Source: Sisyra terminalis
Taxonomy: Eukaryota > Arthropoda > Insecta > Neuroptera > Sisyridae
Direction of reading: 5' to 3'
Length of the DNA: 64,000 nt
Assembly: GCA_958496175.1 (NCBI GenBank)
Contig: OY292280.1
Span: forward strand, 3,038,001-3,102,000
Shown here: positions 44,416 to 56,399 of the stretch, one piece after another
Layout: every line of letters starts with the position of its first letter
Numbering within the stretch: position 1 is the first letter of the stretch
Notes under the pieces: model-generated
Told to the model about the DNA's origin: nothing
Databases searched by the model: none
What the model saw: the letters and a program-made list of their open reading frames with translations, nothing else
Translations under genes and position numbers: made by a program

Positions 44416-45085
44416 TTTTCCATTATCCTTAGTAATTCCTTGATAGTTTTGATAACTAGATCATTATTCATTGATTTTAAAAATTGTATTTAAAAACATA
44501 TGGAACAAAAATTTCTATGGATAAAACAAGAGATACCACAAATATTCGGCTACTTTTCTTTAAAATTCAAATTCTGCCGAATATGGCATACTATTCGGCC
44601 GAATACCGAATACCAAATCCTCAAAAAAAAAAGAAAACATATTTTACTCAAAAATATATTAAGGGGACCGGAAAGTAATATCATTTTTTGAATCAATGAT
44701 ATAATCAACTTTTCGACATCAAGGATACAAATTTTCAATTCTTAATATAAAAAAAAAGCAATTGACTACAAAGCAAAATATCTGTAAATCACATTTTCAT
44801 CATCATACTTAATGATAGCATTACACCTGTCACCCGCGAAATGTACTAATTGTAAATTGTGTAAAATGACTGGTTACTCATAAAATCGCATGGCAATCGA
44901 AATGCGTAAAAGGAGGCAATAAATTTTTCAATAAAATTCTGGAAAATAAGGTTACAATAGTATTACTGTATGGCGACTTCCAGGTAACCAGATAGAGGTG
45001 ATAAATTAGATCTGTTTTCTTTCTTTTTTGATTGGCATTTCTTTGGGACTAGTCCAAAAATATTTGATTTGTAGAATCCAAACTT
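44416..45085 (+). repeat. Segment B, copy 1 of a 1.2-kb duplicated block
   Basis: It is nearly identical by eye to 58343-59006, starting at ttttccattatccttagtaa. It includes caagagataccacaaatatt, the ttaaggggaccggaaagtaa word (shared with family C edges), and a degenerate hammerhead-like hairpin fragment (gcatggcaatcgaaatgcgt at 44889-44908). It directly precedes a pogo-like element in both copies, so the whole block was copied as one. Confidence 0.65.
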
Positions 45086-45584
45086 CAGTGGACCCCCGGT
45101 AATCTGACAAACAGTTTGCAGGGTATAGTCCGATTAGCGATTTTTTCGGATTATAGAGTACTGCCTAAGACCCTCTATAGTCCGGATTTTTTAACGAAAG
45201 AGTACCTTGTAATCCGACAAATTACAGATCCAATGATAAGATTCTACATGATATATACATATTATGTACTCTGAAGTACAAATCATACTTCATTATGTAT
45301 ACATATGTCATAAAAATATTCATTTTATTGATATTGATATTGTTTTCTTGAGAAAAGAACATAAATATTTATCGTTTTATTATAAGCATTTGTTATTACA
45401 TTATAGGTAAACAAAAGAATAGTTTTACCTATAGTATGAGGAAAATTTTCTTAAAAGTAGTATTTTTTTCTCTCTGTGTAGCGAAGATTGTCAAAAAAAT
45501 ATTCAATACATAATAAATAATAGACCATGTCGGATTACAGAGGGTGCCGGATTAGCGGAGAGCCGGGTTATCGGGAGTCCACTG
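45086..45584. mobile_element. Non-autonomous pogo/Tigger-like element, 499 bp
   Basis: The left end is cagtggacccccggtaatct, and the right end read inward is cagtggactcccgataaccc. A TA follows the right end (45585-45586). The left flank reads tt, a probable mutation. Ends of the form CAGTGGACCC...TAATCCG are typical of pogo-type elements in the Tc1/mariner superfamily. Internal words ttatagagtactgcctaaga and gaccatgtcggattacagag are present. No transposase. Confidence 0.7.
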
Positions 45585-46140
45585 TATAGGGTTTTGAAAA
45601 GTAACAATTTGGGATATAAACATTTCGATTTCTACAAAGTAAAAGTCGGGAAAAAGCTTCTTCTGGAATACCTGCCAAACTTTTCGGATAATTGGTGTTG
45701 CAATAAAAACGGAGGACAAGGAGAAAATAAAAGAAGGCAGAATTATGAAATAAAAGTATAAATTAATAGAATTTCCATGTGTTTTGGAAGTATTACCATA
45801 AGTAGTTCAGGAAGTATATTTTTGTAAATAAACCACCGAAAATATAAACCTTGCCAGAAGTGATGCTAGAATTTTAGTAAAGAAAGTCAAAAAAATTTTT
45901 TTGAGATTTTTAACATTTAATTGGTTTAGGAATTTCATTGATTATTTTTTCTTGTTTTAAATTCGGTTGGAAAGGGGGCAACTGCCCCCTTAATCTTGTC
46001 CTTGCTTGATTTTACTAATAGATCAACTTTCCACAAAGAATTCCGAAGAATTTTGGAAATAAATTTTTTATCACCAAAAACTAAATGGAATTAAACATCA
46101 TAGTTACCTACACTTGGTTCAATAGTGACGGTACAATTCA
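45585..46140. other. No recognised gene
   Basis: AT-rich; nothing identified. Confidence 0.4.
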
Positions 46141-46141
46141 T

Positions 46142-46299
46142 TACTACTTGATGACCACTGAGGAAGATTGCTTGGCAATCGAAATACGTGTCTGGGCAAT
46201 ACATTTCTTTAAACTTTTGTTCAAATTAAAGTTTATAGTTTACTTTTGTAGATTATATTATATAAATATGACCACTATATATTTTGTATAAATAGTACG
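46142..46299 (+). mobile_element. Solitary hammerhead-B arm variant
   Basis: A forward ribozyme motif is followed by a diverged arm (cttttgttcaaattaaagtt, then tatagtttacttttgtagat) that resembles the 22.1-23.2 kb monomers more than the foldback arms. No second arm. Confidence 0.6.
46148..46200 (+). ncRNA. Hammerhead ribozyme motif, family B
   Basis: CTGAGGA (46158-46164), extra A, GATTGC-TTG-GCAATC (46166-46180), GAAA (46181-46184), TACGTG, TC, TGGG. Stem I keeps CCA/TGG. The palindrome in stem III has one change (TACGTG), which still permits the innermost A-U pair. Confidence 0.5.
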
Positions 46300-47845
46300 A
46301 ACATGTGAATAAAGAAGTCGCTGATATGGTGTCAACAGTTCATGGAGTGTTCCCGATTGAAAATTTCTAGAATCATTCTCAGCGTTTTTTTTAATTTAAG
46401 TCCTGCTTCTGAGGTGATTGGATTTTAAAGCATGCCTTCTTATTTTATTTAGTAGTACTAGTATACTACTTAGTAGTAGGTAGTTGGTAAAGGTACTAAA
46501 CTAAAAGGCTACTACATTATATTTTTCTACGTTTTTTGTCCAAGTTATAGCGCTAATTTTCCGGGAATTGCCGACCAATGTTCTTTATCTTCCAATCCCA
46601 TTTTTGACAGGTATTCCAAATGGAACGTCTTCCGTAATTTTGGTACCCATATCCTAAAATTTCCGGTATAAACTTAACTGGTAATTTATTCTCAAATATG
46701 GAAATATTTTCTCAGATTTCTTATGAGCACTCTAATTTCCTCCCTATCCAGGTTTTATATGAAATATTAATTAAGAAATTATGGAACGATTATAAAATTG
46801 AAAAAAAAAATGTTTACATAGATATTACTTGGAAAACCCATTCGCAAATTTTGTAGTTCCAAAAGTGATTATTGTGATTTTTGGTGTAATAAATTAATTA
46901 AAATATCAGATGGGGATTAAACCGGGATTCCGAATTAACTCTGGTGCGTTACTTACATTAATTACATCCCTGGTTGTAACTTAATATATTTTCATAAATA
47001 ATTCATGAATCCATTAACGGAAATCGTAACAGCGACAAATTCATCATAAAATAAATATTTTATGCCAAAGACGTTCCAAAGACGTTCGAGCATATATGAT
47101 GTTTGGCGTGAAAAACAAAGAAGAAAAAAGCACTCCATTGGCGTACTATTGAGTGGAATGAATGATCAAACAATAAAAACGAAAAATAATAATTCATTAT
47201 TCTGATTCATATTTGAATTTCGTCAAATATCACCCACAGCGATCGCAATCGTATTTGTGTGAAGTAAATTAATTTTTTCACGCCGACCAATCGTTGCATC
47301 TCACTTCTTTTGATTGTTCACTTTGTTTAATGATTAATTTTTCGGATGATAATTTCATTGACACAAAGAATAAGCCTAAGGATCTTCACAAATCAAATTA
47401 TAATTAACAAATTCTTTTATTCCAATTCTATTTTCTACAAAATTTAATTCAAATGTGTACTACGACCGCTCAATTTCTCATTTGGAATAAATTAGGATTT
47501 TTTTTCTTTCAACATCATTGGATGGATTCCAAAACCACAGTTCAATCCTACAGTAGCATTTTTAGAACTATTTAGTACTATTTTTTTTAATCTTACAATG
47601 TTAATTAAACATTAAATAATTTGAGTCATATATTTTTTCAAAAAACGAAGTATCTAGAGAGCTTTGAAATGTGGGAAACTGAAACACTCCAAGAAGAAAG
47701 AAAGAATTGAAATCTTCAATTTACTAAAAAGAGGAATAGACGGAATTAAAAAGGAACGGATTTTAAAGAACTTTGTCAGTTAATGGAAAGAATTCAACCA
47801 CGCGGGAAATAAAATTCCAGTCAAGCAAATATACAATTTTAAAAT
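46300..47845. other. No recognised gene
   Basis: AT-rich; nothing identified beyond short homopolymers. Confidence 0.4.
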
Positions 47846-47849
47846 ATTT

Positions 47850-48020
47850 TTTTTTATTGATTCTTACCGTCGCTTTATAACAATTTAGGTCTTTAGCGAC
47901 TTAAAAGTTAATAAAAACCCATAATCGATAAATACCAAAAAAATTGCTTGAATCGACGATCAAACCCAACACCTTTTAGTTTTGGAGTGCTCACTTAGAC
48001 CACTCGGCCACCAGTAGGCT
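47850..48020 (-). mobile_element. SINE copy, full length
   Basis: The minus-strand head is agcctactggtggccgagtg, box B is gggtttgatcgtcgattc, the body has ttttattaacttttaagtcg, and the tail is accgtcgctttataac in reverse, with a T-run at 47850-47857. Confidence 0.8.
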
Positions 48021-48122
48021 AATTTTATACTTCAAGTATTGAGACAATACACACTTAGTATTGAGACAAATCAACAAAGAAGTTTATCATCGGTTAGAAG
48101 AAAATTTATAGTCTAAAAAAAC

Positions 48123-48330
48123 GCAATCAAGTCAACCGAGTTGACCGCTAGCACAGGTTGTTCGTTATTTGATAGGGGAAACCAACTGAAATGATCGACG
48201 AAGACGTTAAAAAATTTCAGGAAGAGATTACAGTCATAAAAGGCATATCATTGTAAATTGTAAACATTTACAATTTTAATAGTTTGAATCATATCTATAT
48301 TAATAAACAATAGTTTAAATACATTTTTAA
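48123..48330 (+). repeat. Dispersed repeat family E, copy 2
   Basis: It begins gcaatcaagtcaaccgagtt, then gaccgctagcac, and continues through ttgtaaattgtaaacatt to atatctatattaataaacaa. It is the reverse complement of 30770-31000, and in both loci it lies within about 130 bp of a SINE head. Confidence 0.55.
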
Positions 48331-50099
48331 AAAATATATATTTTTTTGAAAATATATTTTGTATAAGAAAATTGCCTTTAAATGTTTTTATAGATTATAA
48401 TCTGACAGTAAACATTTTTTTTTTACAAAATTGTTGTAAATAGATCCTTAGGGTTGCTCAGTAAGGAAATATTAACGAAAAAAATGTAATAGTCATAATA
48501 ATAGTAATAAAGCTAGTATTTAATATTTTTAAAAAAAAAATTTAAGACGAAAATTTTTTTTCAAAAAATACGAATTTCAAAAATCGACAATTCTTTAGAA
48601 GCGTATAACTTGGCAAATAATCATCATTCGAAAAAAATATTTTGTATCCACATTCATACTTACTAGAAGTCCAATCATGCCAAATTTGAACCAATTTTAG
48701 AAGATCACTTTTTTTTCGGTGTCCGCTGCACGTGAAATGCCCCATAAGCTTCTAGCTCATTTGCTAGATAGATGATCTTAGTTTTGTTGAAAAGAAATTC
48801 GCGTAATTGATGGAATAAAGCAGTTGGTTATGTAATCAGTAATTACGTGATTTATCGAAGCCGATATGAATTAGTTTTGGACGAGTAATCATTTATGGTA
48901 TTAATTCTATCTCACTTGCACCTCACTTTGGACAGGTACAAGTATATTATCAGATCGATATAAAATTGGTTAATTTCACGTTTTCGAAAAAGTTGCATTA
49001 GATATTTGAAGCGAGTGGAATTTCCATTTTTGTCCCAGTTGGGTGTGGGGCCGTGTTTACTGTAACTGAGTTTTTCCAGTTAGTGTAGAACCTTATGCCC
49101 AAATCCGGCCACAAATCTCCACTACAAAAACGGCTGCATTCTGCTGGTTGAGTATACGAGATGTGTTGCCTTCAATGTGCTGAATAAAATATGTGATAAT
49201 GTTGCAAAACATTTGTTGTATTGATAAGAATATTTTTCCTGGAGAAATCGCCAGCGGGAGTGGCAATTCAACACCGGCGACGCAAAGGAGGTAATGTTAC
49301 AATTTTGCTATTCAAATAAATGTTGAGCCAATGATTTTATAACTCATTTGTAACTATACTTCTTCTTCGTATTATTTTTTTCTTGGAAATAATCAGAAAA
49401 TATTATGTCTTAGAAAAGATTTCGCAATGTATGTGGATTTTGTCAAGTGCTTCTCCATAGACGTTCGTGTATTCAATGACGTCACAACCCTGATTCGAAC
49501 GGGCAATTTTTTCCTTTATATTTATAAGGTTTCCCCGTCTATGTTTTCCCTGTTGTTTAAAGAGAGTTAACAAAAAAAAGCCTACAAACCATCATATGGT
49601 GACTGACTTTACGTATATCTATGGATTTATGTTAGGGGTGAATATAGTCCGTTTTTCCACCGCCAGACTGACTTTTCCTTAATGAATACATTGTTTTCCC
49701 GTTTTTTTTTCTTCCTTAATACGTTTTCCTTTCAATCGGCCTAGAATTAAACGTATATATTTACTTCACTCTACGGATTATTTTGCCGACCAACTTTAAA
49801 TTAATACATTAAAATAAAACACGACATTTAATACAAATCAATTTCCACAAATATCTATTTTTAACATTAAATTCAACCCCTAATTTGCTTCAAATTTTCC
49901 TCTTCATCCCAAAAACCTTCTACAAATCAACCTCACCCTTAATGTTGATCACTCAAAATTCATTCCACAACTTTTAACGCACATACAAACTAGTAACTAC
50001 CCGTGAAAATTCTCATTCAACACTGACGTGTCAACTGGCAAAAATTGGCAATTGAATGAAATCAAATTAACGACAATTATTATTACAAATTGTTTATTT
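48331..50099. other. No recognised gene
   Basis: AT-rich. A 67-codon minus frame at 48542-48745 has no recognisable product. Confidence 0.4.
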
Positions 50100-50246
50100 T
50101 TTCACTCTCGGTCTATAACAACTAATATCTTTAGTAGCGCAATGGTTAATAAAAATTTCTAGATTGCGAAATATTGAAAATTTGCTCAAACTCAACACCT
50201 AACAGTTTTGGAGCGGCCATCTTGACCACTCGGCCACCACTAGACC
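50100..50246 (-). mobile_element. SINE copy
   Basis: The minus-strand head is gtctagtggtggccgagtgg, then tcaagatggccgctcc; box B is decayed (gagtttgagc); the body ends at ttataga... near 50113. Confidence 0.8.
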
Positions 50247-50984
50247 AAATACAAAAAAGGTCCAGTATATTTTTACCGATGAAGTTTGTATATATATATA
50301 AAAAACGATTGCAAGGCCATGGAGCCACTTTTTAGTTCAAATTTTGTAGGATTTGTATGAAAAACAAATTACCATCCTCCATCAACTAAATCCGTGATCT
50401 CATAACCTTGCATTCTCCTTGTTAAGGATATTTTGTCCGGGGATGTTTTGTCTGGGGATATTTCGTCGAACAATTAAAACGCCTGATTCGAAGTATTAAG
50501 ACGCTCATAATGTTTCGACAAATCTTTATTAGGATTGGTTAATTTATTAAAGTTTTTGTTCTCTGTCTTTGTAGATATAAAAAAAGAGAAGGGTAATTGG
50601 AACCATAGAAAGAAAAATACGAAAAAAATCAGTTTAGATTACAATCATTTAAATGGACATAAACTAGAATTTTAGTCATAAGTAAATCAAAAAACATATT
50701 TCCCTTAAAATAATTAAACTTCAACGGTAAAAATATACTGGACCTTTTTTGTAGAGCGATAAATTTCCTACAAAACTATGTATTGCACATTTAATAATTC
50801 AAATTGGTTTGTAAGTTAAAACATTCATTAGCAACAAATTTATTTTTCTTCAATCGTCAATATCTTCTAACGGTAAAAATATACATGTTCTTTTTTGTAG
50901 AGTGATAAATTTCCTACAGTTAAATTTCCTAAAGTTATGATCATGATATTATTTCCTTTAATTGGACTGAAGTATATAAAACTT
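50247..50984. other. No recognised gene; two small duplicated phrases
   Basis: acggtaaaaatatactggac at about 50725 recurs as acggtaaaaatatacatgtt at about 50871. Both are followed by cttttttgtagagcgataaa or a variant, and tcctaca. The phrase belongs to the dispersed repeat of 2160-2540. Confidence 0.4.
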
Positions 50985-51107
50985 TAATGCCTTTATATAT
51001 ATATATAAACAAACTATCCCTGACAATTGATCCTTCGGTTATTAATTATCAATTTTTGTACACTGGTTTCTTTTCTAAAAAATAAGCACTTTAATGCAAA
51101 GTTAAAG

Positions 51108-51635
51108 TCAAAATAAGATTTTTTCGCTGATTTTGAACAGTTATACTGTGTACACAATATATAAGATATATTGCGGTCCGATTTATGTAGTATAATTTAA
51201 AATAATAATATATAAAAAACATACCATAAACATAAATTTGAACCAAAGTTCAAACAAAAATAATCGTGACGTATTGCCCAGATACGTATTTCGATTGCCA
51301 AGGATTTTGAGGATTCGGTGAAAGTAAAGCAATTTGGGAGCACACCCTCCTCCATAACCACATTGCAAAAAGAGAAAGGCACGACTTATAAATTGAGGTG
51401 AATCCGTGATTATTTTGTGAATCATCACAAAGCAGTTACGGAGTGATCCAAACTACTTGATGACCACTGAGGAAGCTTGCTTGGCAATCGAAATACGTAT
51501 CTGGGCAATACGTCACGAATATTTTTGTTTGAACTTCTGTTCAAATTTATGTTTATGCTATGATTTTTATATATTATTATATTAAATTATACTACATACA
51601 TTGGACCGCAATATATCCTATATATTGTATACACA
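51108..51635. mobile_element. Hammerhead-B foldback element with 12-bp target duplication (copy V)
   Basis: It is flanked by gcaaagttaaag at 51096-51107 and 51636-51647. The paralogous empty site in unit B at about 52054 has one diverged copy. The left arm begins tcaaaataagattttttcgc and the right arm ends at tatattgtatacaca, about 40 bp short of the full mirror. The interior is about 110 bp of unrelated sequence (gattttgaggattcggtgaa onwards) instead of the SINE pair. The left motif is broken off inside stem II; the right one is intact. Confidence 0.75.
51457..51517 (+). ncRNA. Hammerhead ribozyme motif, right arm of copy V
   Basis: CTGAGGA (51467-51473), extra A, GCTTGC-TTG-GCAATC with one mismatch in stem II, GAAA (51490-51493), TACGTA, TC, TGGG. 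Stem I has CCA/TGG and then TGA/TCA as in the 20128 copy. Confidence 0.55.
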
Positions 51636-52345
51636 GCAAAGTTAAAGGTCATTTCCGTTTCGTCATTTTATATTTCTATATTTATTTTATTCCCTAAGGT
51701 CTTACATAATTTAAAATCCTCCTTCCGTTTTAGTTAACAATACCAGATCGTCAGCGTATTTGGTAGCTTTAATTGTTCGTCCACTAATTGTAGCCTTCGC
51801 ATTTTTCCAGAACTTAATTTGTCAACTATTGTACAAATATGGATGATAATTTATAATAATTTTGTCGAGGATGATGTGTTTACGTCATTGATATCGTAAA
51901 TTACTATTCCAAAGGTGATCCATCGAAAATAACTTATAACTTCTCGTTCTTTGTATATATATATAAACAAATTATCCCTGACAATTGATTCTTCGGTTAT
52001 TAACTACCAATTTTTGTACACTGGTTTCTTTTCTAAAAAAAAGGACTTTAATGTAAAGTAAAAGGTCATTTCTGTTTCGAAATTTTACATTTCTAAATTT
52101 ATTTAATTCCCTAAGGTCTAACGTAATTTAAAACCCTCCTTTCGTTTTACTTAACAATACCAGATCGTCAGCGTATTTGGTAGCTTTAATGGTTTTGTCC
52201 AATAATTGTAGTCTTCGCATTTTTCCAGAGCTTAATTTGTCAACTATTTTACAAATATGGATGATAGTTTATAATAATTTTGTCGAGGATGATATGTATT
52301 CCTAAGGTAATCCACCCAAAATAACGTATAACTTCTCGTTACTTT

Positions 52346-53224
52346 TACTAGACATTATTAATTGTAAGATGTGATGATGATGGAAAAAAGTAGAGCTTTT
52401 ATAATAAAAGTGATGAATCTAAATTTTATAGGTAATAAATTATCAAATATTAGTATCCTTAAAAATATTTTCCTCTTCATAAATTGAAGGAAAATTTAGT
52501 TTGGCATTTCTGGTTTGGAACTTGAAAAATCGCCAGAAAACGGTTAAATTATCGTTTTCTCGAACATAATAAACCGTTATAGAAATGAGTGAATTATCTT
52601 TTATAAAAAAATAATGGAAATACAAAAGTACAAGTTATCTTAAAGTCGACGAAATCGGACGAAGAATGGTTGTATAGGTGTTATGCAGAATACTCATAAA
52701 ATTTAAAACGAATATATTTATGATGTGGGAGATAAAACGACAAAAAAATCACATCAATTACTTGTACATTCTTGGCACACCTACTTTCCAAATAAGTTCG
52801 AAAAAGAAACAAACGTACGAAGCCATGGCCCCAAAAATAACATTTCCATGGTTTCGATTTTCGTCACTGTGCTCCGGGAAAATGGTCGGAGGAAATTCAC
52901 GGAAAACATGTTGGCATCCGCTGGTTACGGACATTAGAAACATGCTGATAAAATTATCGCCTTTTTTTGAGCAATATTTCATTCGAAATTCCAAACAGAT
53001 ACGAAAAATAAAAACTTAAAATTAAAAAATGTTCAATAAATAACAACTACAAAAAGTAATTATTTATCCAATTGGTTACATTTACATTCATATATTATAT
53101 TATCTTAAGGTGCGAGGTATCCACATGCTAAATTATACGTTTTTGGATAGAAAATTTACATAAACTATTTATGGCTGCTTAAATTTTTGACAAAAAACCA
53201 AGAAATTATCTTCTACTTTTATGT
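52346..53224. other. No firm gene; weak exon-like frame at 52758-52994 (minus)
   Basis: The minus frame contains SVTSGCQHVFREFPPTIFPE, then HSDENRNHGNVIFGAMASYV, and meets a donor-like gtaggt at about 52790 (read on the minus strand). The surroundings are somewhat GC-richer. No family was recognised, and the opposite strand is open too, so evidence is weak. Confidence 0.2.
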
Positions 53225-53655
53225 CATGATCTTTTCAAAATTTTATATTGATTTCTTCCTAAACAAATGTTTTTTTTTTTCAGGCAGAAAATTACCAACC
53301 CCTTTTCAACCCCTTACTTCTAAAAATTGACCAAAAATCGAGGAAACTGAAGTATCAGAATATCACAAAAAATTACAATCTTTTATTGGCAAGAAAAGGT
53401 CAATGCCAAAAGTTATGCAGGTTTGCCATACTCCAAAAAAAAAACAGCAGATACTCACTTATTTTTTTTATTTGTTCCAAAACAAATGTTTTTTTTCTGG
53501 TAAAAAATTACCAACCCTTTTTCAAACCCCTACCTCTTTAAATTGGCCAAAAATCAAGGAAACAGAAATTTTAGGACACCAGAAAAAAAAATACTATCTT
53601 TTATTTAGTAATGGCCAATCTCAAAAGTGATGCAGGTTTGCCATACTCCAAAAAA
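53225..53655 (+). repeat. Tandem duplication, about 215-bp unit
   Basis: atgcaggtttgccatactcc, then an A-run, occurs at 53415 and 53630. Each is preceded by aaattaccaaccc, then ttttcaa.cccc, and aaaaatc.aggaaac. Two units, moderately diverged. Confidence 0.7.
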
Positions 53656-54160
53656 AAAAGCAAAAGCAGCAGATTTTTAGTTGTCTTAATTTTACCAATA
53701 GTTATAAATAAATTAAGGAAATTTCAACAAAATTTATATTTTCTTATGATTTTCTTCAAATTGAAAATTTACTTAATATCAAATGTGTGATTAAATTAGA
53801 CCAAAAAAATTTTTTTGGTACTCAATAATTATGGGATAATTTTGATAACAAATCACAATCACCAAATATAAATGATACAACGAAAAAATTTTCTCCAACT
53901 TTGGACACATTATACAGGTAAATCAAACAATTAAGAATTTACTACATTTCGTTGTATATTTTCCGACTTCTTCAGGCATACATGCAAACTGATAGAGTGC
54001 TACAATTGTTTATTGTTCAAAATTTCATTTATAACAATTAATCAATATTCTTCTTTACCTTCGATAAACAGGAAATAAAACGTAGCCTTATTTGCCAAAT
54101 TTTTACGAAAATTTTTAAACAAAAATCTGAGACAAATATTTTTGGGGAAATGCTAGTTTA
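53656..54160 (-). other. No gene; hammerhead-like remnant at 53930-53990
   Basis: On the minus strand CTGAAGA, A, then GTCGG...ACAAC, GAAA, TGTAGTAAATT follows the order of the family D motif (GAAACGTAGCTAATT), but stem II pairs only at its base. It is probably a decayed Penelope-type end. Confidence 0.35.
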
Positions 54161-54164
54161 CCAA

Positions 54165-54235
54165 CCTACTGGTGGACGAGTGTTCAAGGTGGCCACTTCA
54201 AGACTAGTAGATCCTTTATTTAAATCTTAGGCACT
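54165..54235 (+). mobile_element. SINE 5' head, truncated
   Basis: cctactggtggacgagtgtt, then caaggtggccacttcaaga, then a short degenerate piece ending near aaatcttagg. The rest of the SINE is absent. Confidence 0.7.
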
Positions 54236-54309
54236 GATCTCCACTAGTTTGATAACTTTTTCAACTTTACAACAAAAATATATATTTATTCATAGATGAG
54301 CAAAATAAA

Positions 54310-54392
54310 CAAAACCATTAAGAGTAAGCCAAACCCGTGAGACTGACTCACCAAAATTTTGGGTTCGATTGAACCTAGGTTAAGAACCACTG
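54310..54392 (-). mobile_element. hAT-type terminus, fragment
   Basis: Reverse complement of the 1265 type: it ends ...ggttaagaaccactg at 54392, preceded inward by gggttcgattgaacc and gactgactcacc. No partner end was placed. Confidence 0.5.
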
Positions 54393-56159
54393 ATGAAATA
54401 GGACAATTTTCGAAATTTATTAATCATTAATTCTTTATAGATTTAAATTTTTTTTATAGCGCTGTTCGTAATTGAATCGATTTTATTTCAAATTTAGTTT
54501 ACGAGTCATAATCATCCTCTATTTTTACCGCATTTGAAGAAATGTTGAATTTTTCAAGTTAAACGGAACTCTATTAACAATTTGGTTCCAGTTCCAAAAC
54601 TTTCCAACTCTATGGTTTTGGTTGTCTACCTTAGTCTCAATATACATAGAAAATTTTCGAAAAAACAATATCCTATAGCTAGCTGATTGAACTTTGTGCG
54701 CATGGCAATGCGCATTAGTAACTACAGAATTTTCTCGCCATTTAAAATTAATCAACGATGATTCACAACTTCCAGCTATAATTTTATTAAATCATCAAGA
54801 AATCGAATTCTAAAACCCCAAATTTTTCTTTTTAAATAACGCATACTAAACAAGGATAATATTTTTTGTATCCCCACTTCTAGAAACCTTTTTAAACAAT
54901 TAAAGTTTTACAGTTTTTATACTCAATAAATTTAAATGGGACAGCAGAAATGGGTTTGACTGTATCTTCGATTTTCTTTTTTTTCCTAGATAATTTTTAT
55001 GCCAGGGGAATGACAAAAAGGTGTAACCTTTCCACGTTGAAGTTCTACTTTATTTGATTAAGTTGCTTGTTTTTAGTAAACATCAGGCTGTGTCATGTCA
55101 AACGTCAAAAAATAAACACATTATGTATGTAAGTGCTTTAATAATATGTTAATTTATTCCTGTTTGGTATCCTTAAATGAGGTTGATTAAATTTTGTTGC
55201 ATTAATAACATAAAACAAAGATTTTCGACATAAATTTAACATTTTGATATTAACGAGTTAATAAATTTCCACTTCCTTGCTTTATTTTTTTTTTTTGTAT
55301 TGGTATTCTTGATTTTCAGCAAAAAAAAAACACAATCATAAGGAACAAAAAAAAACTGTTCAAAATAATTCTTCAACTATTCAAAACCGTTGGAGACGTT
55401 CATTTGCTTAAAACCGAATCTTTTATCGAACGATCGAAGGTAGGCACTTTGTTAATTTACGCGTTCTCAAAAATTTGGACATGGCTTAGTAATTTTTTCG
55501 ACCACTAGCAGCGCATTGTCGTGAAAAACTAGCATAAAATATATTGAATAGTTATTGCTTGTTTCCCATACTGTCATACTGTGATTGTTATTCAAACTGA
55601 AGTCATAACTGACAAAATATTTCATTCATGTGCTTCCTATACAAATAATTATAAAACCAATGAAAGACAATAAGCGCTTATTTGTGAAGATTGGCGCCAA
55701 TGGGTACTTAATTGCCTGCTGTTGCTTTAAATGAACATTAATTGCAAGATAAAAAAAATAACAATGAACCCTCTATACTAAACCTCTGTGTTTTAAACTT
55801 GTTATAAGTATCATCATAACTTTACCCTACGATTGTCCTAATCCAGAAATTTTAAATTCGTCTCATTATCTTGAAGCTGACATTTTTGAAGATTTTACTT
55901 CTATCGCATGTTTTTCTTAATATGAATAGAATTTAAAAAAAAATGGCATTTTGTTATATTAAATTTACTTTTATAAAAATATATAAATTTCATTTAATAT
56001 AAATTAGCGACCAGATGCCAGAAAATGTATGTGTAGGGCCCCTTTTACCCCTTCAATACATTGTCTGGCTTATCTACCAGCTCCAAAGAAATATATCATT
56101 TGAGAATCATTGTTCACTATGAATTGCGGCTTAAATGCTATAATGTATTTGTAAAATTT
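54393..56159. other. No recognised gene
   Basis: AT-rich with A- and T-runs. A 76-codon minus frame (54525-54755) has no recognisable product. Confidence 0.4.
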
Positions 56160-56335
56160 TACTCAGACACGTATTTCGATTGCCAAGCAAATTTTATCAA
56201 TGGTCGTCAAGTAGTATCTGTTCATAAATGTTCTGTGATGAGTGACACAAGTAGCAGTTATGGAGAGGTCCACTACTTCTGGAACTATGATGAAGCTTGC
56301 TTGGCAATCGAAATACATAACAGGAATTATATAAT
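56160..56335. mobile_element. Degenerate inverted pair of hammerhead-B motifs
   Basis: The minus-strand motif at 56162-56216 keeps GCTTGGCAATCGAAATACGT, then GTC, but the core is TTGATAA. A plus-strand partner at about 56288-56330 keeps gaagcttgcttggcaatcga and loses the stem III palindrome (tacata). It has the foldback arrangement in miniature. Confidence 0.55.
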
Positions 56336-56399
56336 ATTTGTGTTAATATCAGAAAAATTGAAATCGGCAAATTCTCAAATTAATCATTATCTTTAACGT

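Larger units (their letters stand above)
50985..52345 (+). repeat. Tandem duplication, about 419-bp unit, first unit interrupted
   Basis: Unit A is 50985-51107 plus 51648-51950; unit B is 51951-52345. Shared landmarks are ccctgacaattgat, tttttgtacactggtttctt, aataccagatcgtcagcgta, gcatttttccaga and acaaatatggatgat. After removing the 528-bp insertion and one 12-bp repeat, the spacing is about 419 bp. The insertion in unit A but not B shows the duplication came first. Confidence 0.75.

Noticed and set aside
44880..44915. Hammerhead-like hairpin gcatggcaatcgaaatgcgt
   Set aside because: It lacks CTGANGA and the 5' half of stem II. At best it is a worn fragment, also present at about 58808.
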